Shown: positions 44,855-53,546, counted from the first letter of the stretch. The stretch: DNA of 64,000 bases from SYFY01 sp031385325 (GCA_031385325.1 JANNBJ010000170.1:44376-108375); one strand, 5' to 3'. Numbers and translations: made by a program. The notes: generated from the sequence alone by a model not told the origin.

Positions 44855-45463
44855 TCAGGGACTGTCTACTTCCGCACTTCGGGACTTCATGAACAACCGC
44901 GCAGACACCGCCACCGCTCGTGCGCAGTCGGCGGGCGTCGTGCCACCATCGAAGAGATCCTTGCAAGGCCCACTCATCACTTCCGGCCGGTGCTGTCTGA
45001 TCCACGCAAACAGTTCTTCGAAGATTGGTGGGTCATTGCCAGCGAAGGTGACGCTGGCAACGCGAAAAGACCCCGGCATCAAACGAAAAGTATCCGTGGC
45101 GACGTAACCCAGCGCCTGACCAAAGTCGTCGGTTACAGTAATACGGCACTCAATCGCGCCGTCATCGACGTGGATGCAGGGTTGACGTCGTGTGATCGTG
45201 TAGTGCGCAGCCTTTGCCCAGGCCTGGTAGTACAACAGTCGATCCGCTTCGGCGGTCGGTTCGACTGCCGCTGCCAGCGCAACAGCGTTCCATGCATAGA
45301 AGGCATCAAGCATTGCCTCTGCCTGTACCAAAGCCGAGTTCTTATCGGCAGTCCCTGTTTCAGCGAACCCTGCCTCAGCGAACCCTTCTCCCGCGACCAG
45401 GATGCAAAGCAGACCCATCACGATTAGGCTATCGCGAACCGAAATTCTCCTTGCGTCAGTCAT
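44855..45463 (-). CDS. Exported protein of unknown function, NTF2-like in style
   Basis: About 202 residues. 'SLIVMGLLCILVAGEGFAEAG' is a signal peptide. 'ALVQAEAMLDAFYAWNAVALAAAV' followed by 'ADRLLYYQAWAKAAHYTITRRQPCIHVDDGAIECRITVTDDFG' resembles the helix-then-sheet of small NTF2/SnoaL-type folds. ATG 45463 was chosen; ATG 45487 is in frame. The start codon overlaps that of the divergent hydroxylase. I do not recognise a family with certainty. Confidence 0.68.
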   Translation of the reverse strand: MTDARRISVRDSLIVMGLLCILVAGEGFAEAGFAETGTADKNSALVQAEAMLDAFYAWNAVALAAAVEPTAEADRLLYYQAWAKAAHYTITRRQPCIHVDDGAIECRITVTDDFGQALGYVATDTFRLMPGSFRVASVTFAGNDPPIFEELFAWIRQHRPEVMSGPCKDLFDGGTTPADCARAVAVSARLFMKSRSAEVDSP

Positions 45464-46379
45464 GTCGAGTACGCCAGCCTTTCGCACAAACCACCTCCAT
45501 GGCTCTCCCCGTTTGGGTACCCGACTGATTTATTGGGCGTTGCAACCCTTACTCCTGCTGTCCGTACTCACTGCTTTTTACTTCAATCAGACAGAGCCCG
45601 CGATGTACCTGGTGTGCCTGGTTCTCGTACAGCTCGTACTCGGCACCGTCGAGTACCAATATCCGGCACGCGATACATGGATACAACCCGTAAAGGAAAA
45701 GGCCGGTCTGATCACCATCGCGGTGCTCATGGGCTTTGTCGGCACGGTGGTCAGTGGTTGGTATCACGACATTCTGGCACCACCTCTGAGCGAAGTTCGG
45801 CATGACCTGCATCTCGACATCTGGCCACACCATTGGCCAATACTGGCCCAGGTGTTTCTGGCGTTTTTTGCCAGCGAGTTCATCTGGTACTGGATGCACC
45901 GTGCGGAACACCGTTGGCCATTGTTATGGAAAGTCTCCGCCCACGGCGCTCATCACGCATTCAAGAAACTCAATGCGATCAACTCCGGTGCCAACCATCC
46001 ACTGGAAATGCTCTGGATCGTTTTGCCGTCGATCATCGTCGAGTTGGTGTTCGGAGTAGGTAACGCCATGCTGGGATCACTGATGCTGTTGGTCACCCAG
46101 ACGTCTATCGCCCACAGCAATCTGCGCCTCAACACGATGGGTATCGGGTTGTGTTTCACTGCCAACGCTTATCACATCCGCCACCATTCGGCGGACCTTG
46201 TGGAAAGCAATACGAATTACGGATGTGCCGCAATTCTCTGGGACCGGATCTTTGGAACGTTTGTGGACAGTGGTGTTCGTGACGCTGGTATCGGCCCGAG
46301 AGAACCCACGACATTGGAAAAGCTGCTGATCCCGATTCGGGAACCGGTTGGCAGTGTCATCGCTCCTGGCTTAATGTAA
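45462..46379 (+). CDS. Sterol desaturase / fatty acid hydroxylase superfamily protein
   Basis: A 305-residue inner-membrane di-iron enzyme. Four or five hydrophobic helices surround the eight-His pattern: 'WYWMHRAEHRW' (H-x3-H), 'SAHGAHHAFKKLNAINSGANHPLE' (H-x2-HH and a further H) and 'YHIRHHSADLVESNTNYG' (H-x2-HH). Members hydroxylate or desaturate sterols, fatty acids, carotenoids or sphingoid bases. Given the sphingolipid locus in the same window, a lipid substrate is possible, but the gene is 20 kb away. ATG 45462 is the start; a longer frame from 45402 is antisense to the neighbour. Confidence 0.88.
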   Translation: MSSTPAFRTNHLHGSPRLGTRLIYWALQPLLLLSVLTAFYFNQTEPAMYLVCLVLVQLVLGTVEYQYPARDTWIQPVKEKAGLITIAVLMGFVGTVVSGWYHDILAPPLSEVRHDLHLDIWPHHWPILAQVFLAFFASEFIWYWMHRAEHRWPLLWKVSAHGAHHAFKKLNAINSGANHPLEMLWIVLPSIIVELVFGVGNAMLGSLMLLVTQTSIAHSNLRLNTMGIGLCFTANAYHIRHHSADLVESNTNYGCAAILWDRIFGTFVDSGVRDAGIGPREPTTLEKLLIPIREPVGSVIAPGLM

Positions 46380-46433
46380 GTCTGCGTCAGTCGTCGGATC
46401 GACATGTTTGGAAGCAACACAGGGAGTGCGAAC

Positions 46434-49406
46434 ATGGGAACGCTCTATATTCGTGGGCAGAGCAGTCCAGAGATCGCTGAGCTACGCAAGAAGCTGAAAC
46501 ATGAGTTAGGCGACGACGCAGCCGATTACGTCGATCTGGTTTGCGCCGGTACACCAGGGCAGACATTCAACGAGACCACCGAAGCTGCAGTCCGCCGCTG
46601 GCAGTCCGGCATCGGATTGATCGCTGATGGTGTCGTTGGACCCTACGCGTTAGAACTGCTTGGGCTGCGCAAGCCTGGGACGATGGACCTGGATCTTTCC
46701 CTCGAAAATGTACGGCAGCTGTTTCCCGCCACCAAACCAGCCAACATCGAGCGCTACCTGCCATACGTTGTGGCTGCACTGGACGCAGCCGGCTTGCATG
46801 ACCGGACGATCATCTGCGCAGCGCTTGGCACCATCCGCGCGGAGACTGAAGGTTTTCTGCCAATTTCCGAGATGCCTTCGCAATACAACACCACACCAGG
46901 GAAGACACCATTCAGCGCTTACGAAATGCGCGCTGTTCTGGGCAACACGAAAGAAGGTGATGGTCCTCGATTCAAAGGTCGAGGTTTTGTGCAGCTTACT
47001 GGTCGCGACAACTACACACGTTTCGGACAGGCCCTCGGGATTGACCTGACCACACAACCCGACCTCGCCAATGCGCCTGAGATAGCCGCCACGCTGCTGG
47101 CCAGTTACCTCGCAGCCAAACAGACCGCCATGCGCGAGGCCGTGGCAGCAGGGAACTTCAAAAAGGCGCGCCAGCTGGTTAACGGCGGTGGTCACGGATT
47201 GGACCGCTTCCGCGCCGTCTTCTCGATAGCGGACACCATCTGGCCACCCACCCCGAGCGCCCAGACCGCCGGTCGAGGGCGTGGTAAAAGCGTGGCCGAT
47301 GCATCGTCAATCAGTTCCCTTCACAAGACGGCCAACACACGCCCGCACACCCTCACCGCGCGCAAGGACCCCATCGATCTACGCGACCGCCCCTACCAGC
47401 CGCCACCGGTGAGCCTGCAGGACACTTTCCCCACGGACAACGAGATCCGCAGCTACCTGCCGGCCTACACCGATGCAAAGCTGATCCTCGATCAGGGTTC
47501 CGAAGGCGCGTGTACTGGTTTCGGACTGGCCTGCGTCGTCAACTTCCTGCGCTGGCGGAAGGCTGCCACTCCGCGGCGTATGAAGTCTGTCAGCCCGCGA
47601 ATGCTCTACCACTTTGCCCGTCGTTTCGATGAATACGCAGGCGAGGACTACGATGGGTCGAGCTGCCGTGGTGCACTCAAGGGATGGTTCAAGAATGGTG
47701 TCTGTCTCGAAGAAGACTGGCCCTACGGCCCAAAACATGGGCAGCCACATTATGGATATGCTGAGCGAGCAACGCAGTGCACGTTGGGTGTCTACTACCG
47801 ACTGGAATTGAATTCCATTACCGACGTGCAGGCCGCCATCCAGGAGGTAGGTGCGGTTTACGTTTCCGCCTTCACGCACGACGGATGGGACACGCTCCCC
47901 AAAACAAAAAGGTCCGCATCGAAACGGTCGGTAGGCGCAAATTCGAAGTCGACAGCCCGGCGTGGTGCCCTGCCCAACGGTCATGCCGACATACCAGTGA
48001 TCGATTTTTCAGGACGCCCTTCCAGAGACGGTGGACACGCTTTTGCATTGATTGGCTTCAACATCCAGGGCTTCATCGTGCAGAACTCGTGGGGTTCGAG
48101 TTGGGGCCTCGGTGGGTTTGCCATCCTGACCTATGCGGACTGGCTGGCCAACGCGATGGACGCATGGGTGGTGGCGATGGGTGTTCCGGGAGTGGTCGCG
48201 GGGCGTGTCGGTTCAGCACCATCGCGCGGCCGAAGTGCTGCTGGAACTTCCGCGCTACGCGACGGCTGGTGGAGCAAGGACCAGGCCTATCGTCACAGTG
48301 TGGTGCTTGGCAACGATGGCAGGGTCAAAAGCTACCTCACGGAAGATGCGTTCAGTCGCACGCTGCTGCAGCAGGTTGCCGTGCTGCCAGACACCTGGTT
48401 TCGTAAGCGACCGCAAAATGAGCCAAAACGATTGGTGATTTACGCCCACGGCGGCCTGAACAGCGAAGATGATGCGATCGACCGCGCGCGCGCCATGGGC
48501 AGGCACTTCATGGGCAATGGGTGTTACCCACTATTCATGATCTGGAAGACCGGCCTGCTGGAATCAATCGGCAACATCTTTGAAGACGCGCGTCGTCGCG
48601 ACCCTGCGCGGGCGGGAGGCCGGTTCAGCGAGTGGTTCACCGAGCAATCCGATCTGCTTATCGAAAAGACAATCGGTCGGCACGCAGCGCGACCGATCTG
48701 GGCAGAGATGAAGGAAAACGCGGGGCTCGGATTCGCGAGCGGCCGGGGCGGCGACCTGATGATCAACGCACTGAAAAAGCTGGTCGAAACCTGGGGTGAC
48801 AAGCTGCAGATTCACCTGATCGGCCACTCCGCCGGTTCGATCCTGCTTGGCCATTTCCTCAGCACGGCGTCGCGTCGAGGGCTAAACGTGGATCGCGTAA
48901 CGTCGGTGAGCTTGTTTGCACCAGCCTGTACGGTGCAGTTCGCCAATGAAAACTACGCGAGCCAGCCAACAGTGATGGCGCGCCTGCACCTCGACCTGCT
49001 CAGTGATCGAGTGGAGCGCAACGACAACGTCGTGATGATCTACCGCAAGTCGCTGTTGTACATGGTCGCCAATGCACTTGAAGTTGACCTGCGCACACCG
49101 CTGATGGGGATGGCCAACGCGCTCGACCCCGACTTCAAAGGGTGGGATGGCACATCCAGCGTCAGCGCGACACTTGGCCAATGGCGAACGGCTTTGAAGC
49201 AGGCAAGACTTGAAGTGGGCAAAGGTATCAAGCTGCTCGATGCTGACAAGGTCACCAATGCGATTGGCAACACCGGCACACCACCTGCGCAGATCAACGC
49301 CGCGCATGGCAGCTTTGACAACGATGTGGAGGTTCTTTCGGCTACTTTGAAGCGCATCCTGGGAGGATCATTGCAACAGGAAGTGGATGACTTGCGCGGG
49401 TTTTAG
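46434..49406 (+). CDS. Multi-domain hydrolase: peptidoglycan-binding, GH19-like, papain-like peptidase and alpha/beta hydrolase
   Basis: A 990-residue protein from ATG 46434 with a good ribosome site (AGGGAG). Domains: PG-binding type 1 at about 1-78 ('AAVRRWQSGIGLIADGVVGP'); GH19 lysozyme/chitinase-like at 95-270 with catalytic Glu in RAETEGF (137/139) and 'GDGPRFKGRGFVQLTGRDNY'; a linker rich in Ser/Thr/Arg; papain-like C1 peptidase at 325-585 with Gln354, Cys360 (DQGSEGACTGF), His535 (GGHAFALIGF) and Asn551 (QNSWGSSWG); then an alpha/beta hydrolase at 660-860 with 'IYAHGG' and Ser799 in IGHSAGS. No signal peptide or membrane segment is visible. All three active sites look intact. It could be a secreted effector, predation factor or lysis protein; none can be chosen from sequence. 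Confidence 0.88.
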   Translation: MGTLYIRGQSSPEIAELRKKLKHELGDDAADYVDLVCAGTPGQTFNETTEAAVRRWQSGIGLIADGVVGPYALELLGLRKPGTMDLDLSLENVRQLFPATKPANIERYLPYVVAALDAAGLHDRTIICAALGTIRAETEGFLPISEMPSQYNTTPGKTPFSAYEMRAVLGNTKEGDGPRFKGRGFVQLTGRDNYTRFGQALGIDLTTQPDLANAPEIAATLLASYLAAKQTAMREAVAAGNFKKARQLVNGGGHGLDRFRAVFSIADTIWPPTPSAQTAGRGRGKSVADASSISSLHKTANTRPHTLTARKDPIDLRDRPYQPPPVSLQDTFPTDNEIRSYLPAYTDAKLILDQGSEGACTGFGLACVVNFLRWRKAATPRRMKSVSPRMLYHFARRFDEYAGEDYDGSSCRGALKGWFKNGVCLEEDWPYGPKHGQPHYGYAERATQCTLGVYYRLELNSITDVQAAIQEVGAVYVSAFTHDGWDTLPKTKRSASKRSVGANSKSTARRGALPNGHADIPVIDFSGRPSRDGGHAFALIGFNIQGFIVQNSWGSSWGLGGFAILTYADWLANAMDAWVVAMGVPGVVAGRVGSAPSRGRSAAGTSALRDGWWSKDQAYRHSVVLGNDGRVKSYLTEDAFSRTLLQQVAVLPDTWFRKRPQNEPKRLVIYAHGGLNSEDDAIDRARAMGRHFMGNGCYPLFMIWKTGLLESIGNIFEDARRRDPARAGGRFSEWFTEQSDLLIEKTIGRHAARPIWAEMKENAGLGFASGRGGDLMINALKKLVETWGDKLQIHLIGHSAGSILLGHFLSTASRRGLNVDRVTSVSLFAPACTVQFANENYASQPTVMARLHLDLLSDRVERNDNVVMIYRKSLLYMVANALEVDLRTPLMGMANALDPDFKGWDGTSSVSATLGQWRTALKQARLEVGKGIKLLDADKVTNAIGNTGTPPAQINAAHGSFDNDVEVLSATLKRILGGSLQQEVDDLRGF

Positions 49407-49537
49407 GGAAAGTCTGATTTATCAGATTTTCCCGCGTGGTGCAGGGACGCACCACCATTTTCATGCGTGAAACGCAGGAAAATGCGAGGAGCCCTTTGAG
49501 CTCCGATCTGATTAATTCGCAGTAGCGAATTAATCAG
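49406..49537. repeat. Row of five hairpins after the multi-domain hydrolase
   Basis: Five inverted repeats follow each other with short gaps: 49406-49433 (12-bp arms, one wobble), 49436-49455 (7-bp arms), 49457-49483 (11 pairs, one mismatch), 49488-49504 (5-bp arms) and 49508-49537 (13-bp perfect arms, loop agta). The first begins in the stop codon. This may act as a transcription terminator or RNA stabiliser, or be a palindromic repeat cluster. None has a following T-run. Confidence 0.75.
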
Positions 49538-49607
49538 GGTTACCTTAGGTCGGTCTGCGCGAGCCAATCCGGCGAGGTGTGTTTTCCGCGATTTTTATAG
49601 TCGTGCT

Positions 49608-50837
49608 TCAGGAAGAGGCGGCGCTCCGTTCAGCCGTCACGCGGCACACTCGACGCTTGCCGACCTGCACCAGAACTTCGGTTCCTGGTTCAATCACAAC
49701 CCTGGCCAGTAGATCGGACACCTTCCGTTGATCAACACGCACGCCGCCCTGGTTAATCAGACGCCTGGCCTCCGAGCTGGAAGACGCAAAGTCCAGTTGC
49801 GACAACAACGTCACCAGGTGATGTTCCCCAGCCGGTACCTGCTTCAATTCAATATCGCTGGGTAACGCCCCTTCGGTAAAACGTTTTCTGAATTCCTCGG
49901 CTGCCGCCGCCGCAGCATCCGCACCATGAAACGCCTCGACAATCGAACGCCCCAGGCGTTCCTTGGTATCCCGTGGCGAGTGCCTGGCGCCATCCAGCCA
50001 CTCCTCGTACTGCGCCTTCGGCACTTGCGTCAGCAGTTCGAAGTAGTTGGGCATGAGGTGGTCGGCGATGGACATGACCTTGCCAAACATATCGTTCGGC
50101 GCATCGTGCACGCCGATATAATTGTTCTTGGACTTGCTCATCTTTTCCACGCCATCCAGACCAACCAGGATGGGCATGACCAGAACAATCTGCGGCGCCA
50201 GCTTGTAACGCGGCATGAGATCCCGACCACAAAGGTTGTTGAAGGTCTGATCCGTGCCACCCAGTTCCACGTCGGCCTGTACCACCACCGAGTCATAGGC
50301 CTGCATCAGCGGATACAGGAATTCAGTGACCGCGATCTCCTGCTCCGCAGCGATTCGCGTGCGGAAGTTGTCCCGATGCAGCATCTGCTGGACGGTCATC
50401 TGCCCAGACAAATGCAGCACCTGCGCAAAGCTGAGCTCCGCCAGCCACTCACTGTTGAAGCGCAGTTCAAGCTTGTCTGGATCGGTATCGAGTACCTTGC
50501 CAGCCTGCGCGACATAAGTGGCGGCATTGGCTTGAATCTGTTCTTCGGAAAGTATGGGACGGGTGGTGTTGCGGCCAGTGGGATCACCAATACGCGCGGT
50601 GTAGTCACCGACGATCAATACTGCCTTGTGACCCAGATCCTGGAACTGTCGCATCTTGCGCAGCACCACCGTGTGGCCCAGGTGAATGTCTGGCGCCGTC
50701 GGATCCAGCCCAAGTTTGACGCGCAAGCGTTTGCCTGACTCTAGACGGGTTTTCAGATCGTCCAGCGAATAGAGCGCGGCCGCACCGCGACCGAGGGTTT
50801 CGAGTTGTTGTGTGAGATCCATAACCATGGCGAGCAT
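49608..50837 (-). CDS. tyrS: Tyrosyl-tRNA synthetase
   Basis: A 409-residue class I aminoacyl-tRNA synthetase that charges tRNA-Tyr. 'KLGLDPTAPDIHLGHTVVLRK' holds the HIGH-type motif (HLGH), 'YDSVVVQADVELGGTDQTFNNLCGRDL' is the tyrosine-binding region, and 'GVEKMSKSKNNYIGV' is the KMSKS loop. The C-terminal S4-like RNA-binding domain begins near 345 ('ARRLINQGGVRVDQRKVSD'). It is the second TyrS subgroup judging by the 'LKTRLESGKRLRVKLGLDPT' start. A start at ATG 50822 would remove five residues. Housekeeping gene; a good anchor for phylogeny. Confidence 0.96.
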   Translation of the reverse strand: MLAMVMDLTQQLETLGRGAAALYSLDDLKTRLESGKRLRVKLGLDPTAPDIHLGHTVVLRKMRQFQDLGHKAVLIVGDYTARIGDPTGRNTTRPILSEEQIQANAATYVAQAGKVLDTDPDKLELRFNSEWLAELSFAQVLHLSGQMTVQQMLHRDNFRTRIAAEQEIAVTEFLYPLMQAYDSVVVQADVELGGTDQTFNNLCGRDLMPRYKLAPQIVLVMPILVGLDGVEKMSKSKNNYIGVHDAPNDMFGKVMSIADHLMPNYFELLTQVPKAQYEEWLDGARHSPRDTKERLGRSIVEAFHGADAAAAAAEEFRKRFTEGALPSDIELKQVPAGEHHLVTLLSQLDFASSSSEARRLINQGGVRVDQRKVSDLLARVVIEPGTEVLVQVGKRRVCRVTAERSAASS

Positions 50838-51048
50838 CGCCTGCTTGCGGGGGCGCGAACTTTACCCCATGGTCAGTCGCAAAACACCACGTGCGTCCCG
50901 GTTGGAGCATCGACCGGTAAAACTCGGGTATGCGGTTGAGCTGTGTGACCGATTTCAGGATTGAGGCCTGCTTTCAGCATTCTTCGATCCCGCCCGAAGG
51001 CGGGAGACGAGTTTCGAGAGGGGGCCGTTCTGTTGCGGGGACGGCCAT

Positions 51049-51405
51049 TCAATCAAGATCAGACACGCTCTCGTCGACCAGGTAGGAACGCATGAAGCGC
51101 ATATCGAAAACTCTCTGCTCGTCTTCGCGGATTTCCTGTTGCGCTTCCGGTTTGCTCAAAACCTTGCCACATGCTGCCATGGTCGCCTCATCTGCGTACC
51201 AGATTTCCAGGAACACATCGTATTCAGGGTCGCGCAGCACGCCGTCACGATCGACCGTCGCTTTGGTGAAACGCCGCATGTACTTGCTCGCGTATCCCTT
51301 GAGATATTTCTCGCCAATGAGCCGATGCCTGGTTTCGTAGTAGTCGCGAAACTCAGGAATTGTCATTCCGGGCCGACGTTTCATCGGCATTACCAGCTTG
51401 ATCAT
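51049..51405 (-). CDS. EthD domain-containing protein
   Basis: A 118-residue dimeric alpha/beta-barrel-type protein. 'MIKLVMPMKRRPGMTIPEFRDYYETRHRLIGEKYL' is the EthD N-terminal pattern with the catalytic-type His in TRHRL, and the last part 'EDEQRVFDMRFMRSYLVDES' ends the fold. ATG 51405 gives the family length; the open frame to 51528 adds unrelated residues. EthD proteins assist ether or polyketide ring degradation. A broken second copy of the same kind lies at 54745-54905. Confidence 0.85.
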   Translation of the reverse strand: MIKLVMPMKRRPGMTIPEFRDYYETRHRLIGEKYLKGYASKYMRRFTKATVDRDGVLRDPEYDVFLEIWYADEATMAACGKVLSKPEAQQEIREDEQRVFDMRFMRSYLVDESVSDLD

Positions 51406-51701
51406 GGTCAGTCTCCACAGGTTCTCGGTCAGCCGAAACCAGACATCCGCGCCAATGACGCAGAGCTGCGAGATGGTGAAGTGCGAGAATAACGAAGCCG
51501 CCTGGGTGTAGCGAGAGTTGTGCTTCAAGAACCTGTGTCGGCGCAGGCGCTGCGTTGTCGCTTCAGCGTTTCGCGGCGATCGGACTCCCGCATTGCCTTG
51601 CCGGCCTATTGATGTACCGGTCGATCGTGGTGCACTCTTTACCTCGCAACGGTAACCACCGCTTGAAGAAGCTTCCTTCCAGAAACATTAGATGTCGCGA
51701 C

Positions 51702-52196
51702 ATGATTGAAATTGAACACAGGCGAAACACAGACCTTCCGGCCACCAAGGTATGGGAGGAAATTCGCCACTTCGACCGGGTACTGAAATGGGTACCGCGC
51801 GGCGAAGAAAGCACCATCGCCGTTCAGGGCACTGGTATCGGCGCGGTGCGCGATATCCACCTGGCAACACAAGGCTATGTACAGCATCGACTCATTGCCT
51901 TTGATGACCGGCTGCGAACGTTCTCCTATGAACTTACTGCGGGCAAACCCATCGGCATGCAGGACTATGCAGTCGTCGCCACAGTGATGCCCATCGACGC
52001 GCAGCACTGCACGATTCGCTGGGCCGGACGGATGACCGCCGACAAAAGCCTCGATGAAGTCGCGGTTGGACGCGCACTGGAAGTCGCACTGGGCAACATG
52101 ACGACTGGCATCATCGCCCGTCTAAAGGGTGAGAAACCAGTATTTGTGGGGCAGCCTAACGAGGACTGGCAGCTGCAGCATCCACAGGGGATGTAG
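51702..52196 (+). CDS. SRPBCC (START-like) family protein
   Basis: A 164-residue protein with the Bet v1-like fold. 'IEIEHRRNTDLPATKVWEEIRHFDRVLKWVP' is the usual first strand and helices. Later blocks are 'GAVRDIHLATQGYVQHRLIAFDDRLRTFSYEL' and 'TIRWAGRMT', with a long C-terminal helix. Such proteins bind a hydrophobic small molecule or act as polyketide cyclases. ATG 51702 is the start. Position next to the EthD protein (divergent) suggests a shared small-molecule role. Confidence 0.83.
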   Translation: MIEIEHRRNTDLPATKVWEEIRHFDRVLKWVPRGEESTIAVQGTGIGAVRDIHLATQGYVQHRLIAFDDRLRTFSYELTAGKPIGMQDYAVVATVMPIDAQHCTIRWAGRMTADKSLDEVAVGRALEVALGNMTTGIIARLKGEKPVFVGQPNEDWQLQHPQGM

Positions 52197-52244
52197 CCTG
52201 CCCTGATTGCACCGGCAAAAAAAGCGGGACGCGCAAGGTGCCTT

Positions 52245-52544
52245 GGAGCCTGTGCGGCAGAAGGCGGCGGTGCGAGGCGAGTGTCAATTCGAGTCCGATT
52301 TTTCGTTCGTTTGAAACGCGTAGTGGGTGCTACGCAACGAAAACGAACGGAAAAGCGGGCCGAAGTGGCGCCGCCGCAGCCTGTCGATCTTCTGCCGCGC
52401 AGACTCCTAGCCCGCATGATTCAGGAAGGGTCGTAGCGAGGGCGTCGAGAGCCGTGAAAACGCTGGGAGGCGCGGACCTGCGGGCGCGCAGGCGTGCTCT
52501 ACAGCACGTCGAGCACGCGGAGGGAGCACGCCCGGTGTTTTCGC
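52245..52544. ncRNA. Large structured intergenic element, possible non-coding RNA
   Basis: Two nested structures fill most of the 396-bp gap between the SRPBCC and VOC genes. Part one: arms 52245-52263 and 52389-52407 (19 positions, one C-A mismatch, one wobble), then 52264-52270 with 52371-52377, then 52304-52312 with 52341-52349, then a terminal hairpin 52318-52335. Part two: arms 52454-52466 and 52532-52544 (13 pairs, three wobbles) around 52492-52499, which can pair with either 52511-52518 or 52524-52532. No open frame with family resemblance covers it. It could be an RNA gene or a decayed palindromic mobile element; the strand cannot be set. Confidence 0.5.
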
Positions 52545-52592
52545 TGCTATCGGCGTCCGCAGTAGATCATTCATGAATAGTGGGGGCCAGAC

Positions 52593-52985
52593 TCACGATG
52601 CATTCGAGGTAATGCTGACAATGTTCTGATCCGGGTCCAGGTACCGTGCGGTTCTTCCCCATGGCTCGTCTCGCGGCTCCTGCACGACGGCAACCGCAGC
52701 TCGAAGAGCTCGTGTGTGCACGACATCAAAATCCGAGACATGGAAGCCAATCTGCGCACCGGTCGATATCGGACGGTGTGGTGGTTGGCTTGGATAGAGC
52801 GCGAGGTGGATGAATGCTCCGTCGGTCCAGGAATATGCCGCATGTGGGCCACCGTACCAGGGGTCCTTCACATCGCTGTCGTGCGATTCGTCCCGCAAGG
52901 GCAGACCAAGTACGTCTCGATAGAAGCTAAGAGACCGATCCAGGTCGGAGACGTTCAGCGCGACGAACGTTAACCGCTGAATCAT
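52593..52985 (-). CDS. VOC family (glyoxalase/bleomycin-resistance-type) protein
   Basis: A 130-residue single VOC domain. 'LTFVALNVSDLDRSLSFYRDVLGLPLRDE' opens the first beta-alpha-beta module and 'FHVSDFDVVHTRALRAAVAVVQEPRDEPWGRTARYLDPDQNIVSI' (in parts) the second. Metal-binding residues would be a Glu/His pair and a terminal acidic group; the last usual Glu is Asn-Ile here. Probably a dimer. Substrate unknown. Confidence 0.87.
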   Translation of the reverse strand: MIQRLTFVALNVSDLDRSLSFYRDVLGLPLRDESHDSDVKDPWYGGPHAAYSWTDGAFIHLALYPSQPPHRPISTGAQIGFHVSDFDVVHTRALRAAVAVVQEPRDEPWGRTARYLDPDQNIVSITSNAS

Positions 52986-53089
52986 TGGATCGACCTTCTG
53001 TTTAGGTGATGGCAGTACGACGGGACAGTGTCACCGAATGTAAGGTTCAGGGACGCTGCGCTTTTGGTGCGTCACTCTCGAACGCCGCG

Positions 53090-53446
53090 TCATGCGTCAT
53101 CGGTGCCATGATTCCAGAATGGCCGAATTTCAATCACCCCTTTTGCTCGGGCACACGGAGTGTTTGAAACCAGTTCAATCACCGCTTGTAAACTCTCGGC
53201 TTCAATCACCGAGAAACCTGCCAGCGGAAGATTTTGCTGACCGAAGGGCTCTTCGGCAATTTCAAGATTTCCACCCCAGTTTTTTACAGAGGTAACCCTG
53301 AGTTGCACAGCCGACATCAGGTTACCGCGGTCTCGTATCACTGCGTCATTAGCGAGGACTTCTCGTTTCTCGCTCTCGGTCAATGAGTTCCATCCGTCTT
53401 CGTCTCCATACGCAAGGCACAGAAATTTGATTTTATCGACCTCCAT
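53090..53446 (-). CDS. YCII-related domain protein
   Basis: About 118 residues. 'IKFLCLAYGDEDGWNSLTESEKREVLANDAVI' and the later 'PLAGFSVIEAESLQAVIELVSNTPCARAKGVIEIRPF' match the YCII/DGPF ferredoxin-like fold. ATG 53446 fits the family N-terminus; the frame is open to 53485. YCII proteins are often fused or linked to ECF sigma factors or act on small chlorinated aromatics; here it stands alone. Function unknown. Confidence 0.8.
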   Translation of the reverse strand: MEVDKIKFLCLAYGDEDGWNSLTESEKREVLANDAVIRDRGNLMSAVQLRVTSVKNWGGNLEIAEEPFGQQNLPLAGFSVIEAESLQAVIELVSNTPCARAKGVIEIRPFWNHGTDDA

Positions 53447-53496
53447 ACTTGCATGCGGATGGCAGTTTTTCCCCACAGTCTGCAAGGGTTCCCCAC

Positions 53497-53520
53497 AACA
53501 AGTCGCTTCAGCGACTTGTT
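53497..53520. repeat. Palindrome with 11-bp arms (AAGTCGCT core)
   Basis: Arms aacaagtcgct (53497-53507) and agcgacttgtt (53510-53520) pair perfectly around a 2-base loop. The same core with different outer bases recurs at 59569-59592, and a related palindrome lies at 49508-49537. Confidence 0.8.
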
Positions 53521-53546
53521 CTGAGGCCCCTTAGATCCTGCAGTCC

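Noticed and set aside
50838..51048. tRNA or T-box-like leader at tyrS
   Set aside because: No cloverleaf arms, no TTCGA-type T-loop and no T-box sequence; only a short 6-bp hairpin at 50989-51004 without a T-run.
52245..52407. 6S RNA
   Set aside because: Length and a long imperfect stem are reminiscent, but the central bubble and the usual gene neighbours (zapA, 5-formyltetrahydrofolate cyclo-ligase) are absent, so I left it as an unassigned structured element.
51965..52417. 150-codon minus-strand open frame across the structured gap 52197-52570
   Set aside because: It overlaps the SRPBCC gene end antisense and its translation follows palindromic arms (Arg/Pro/Ser-rich), so it is not a protein gene.
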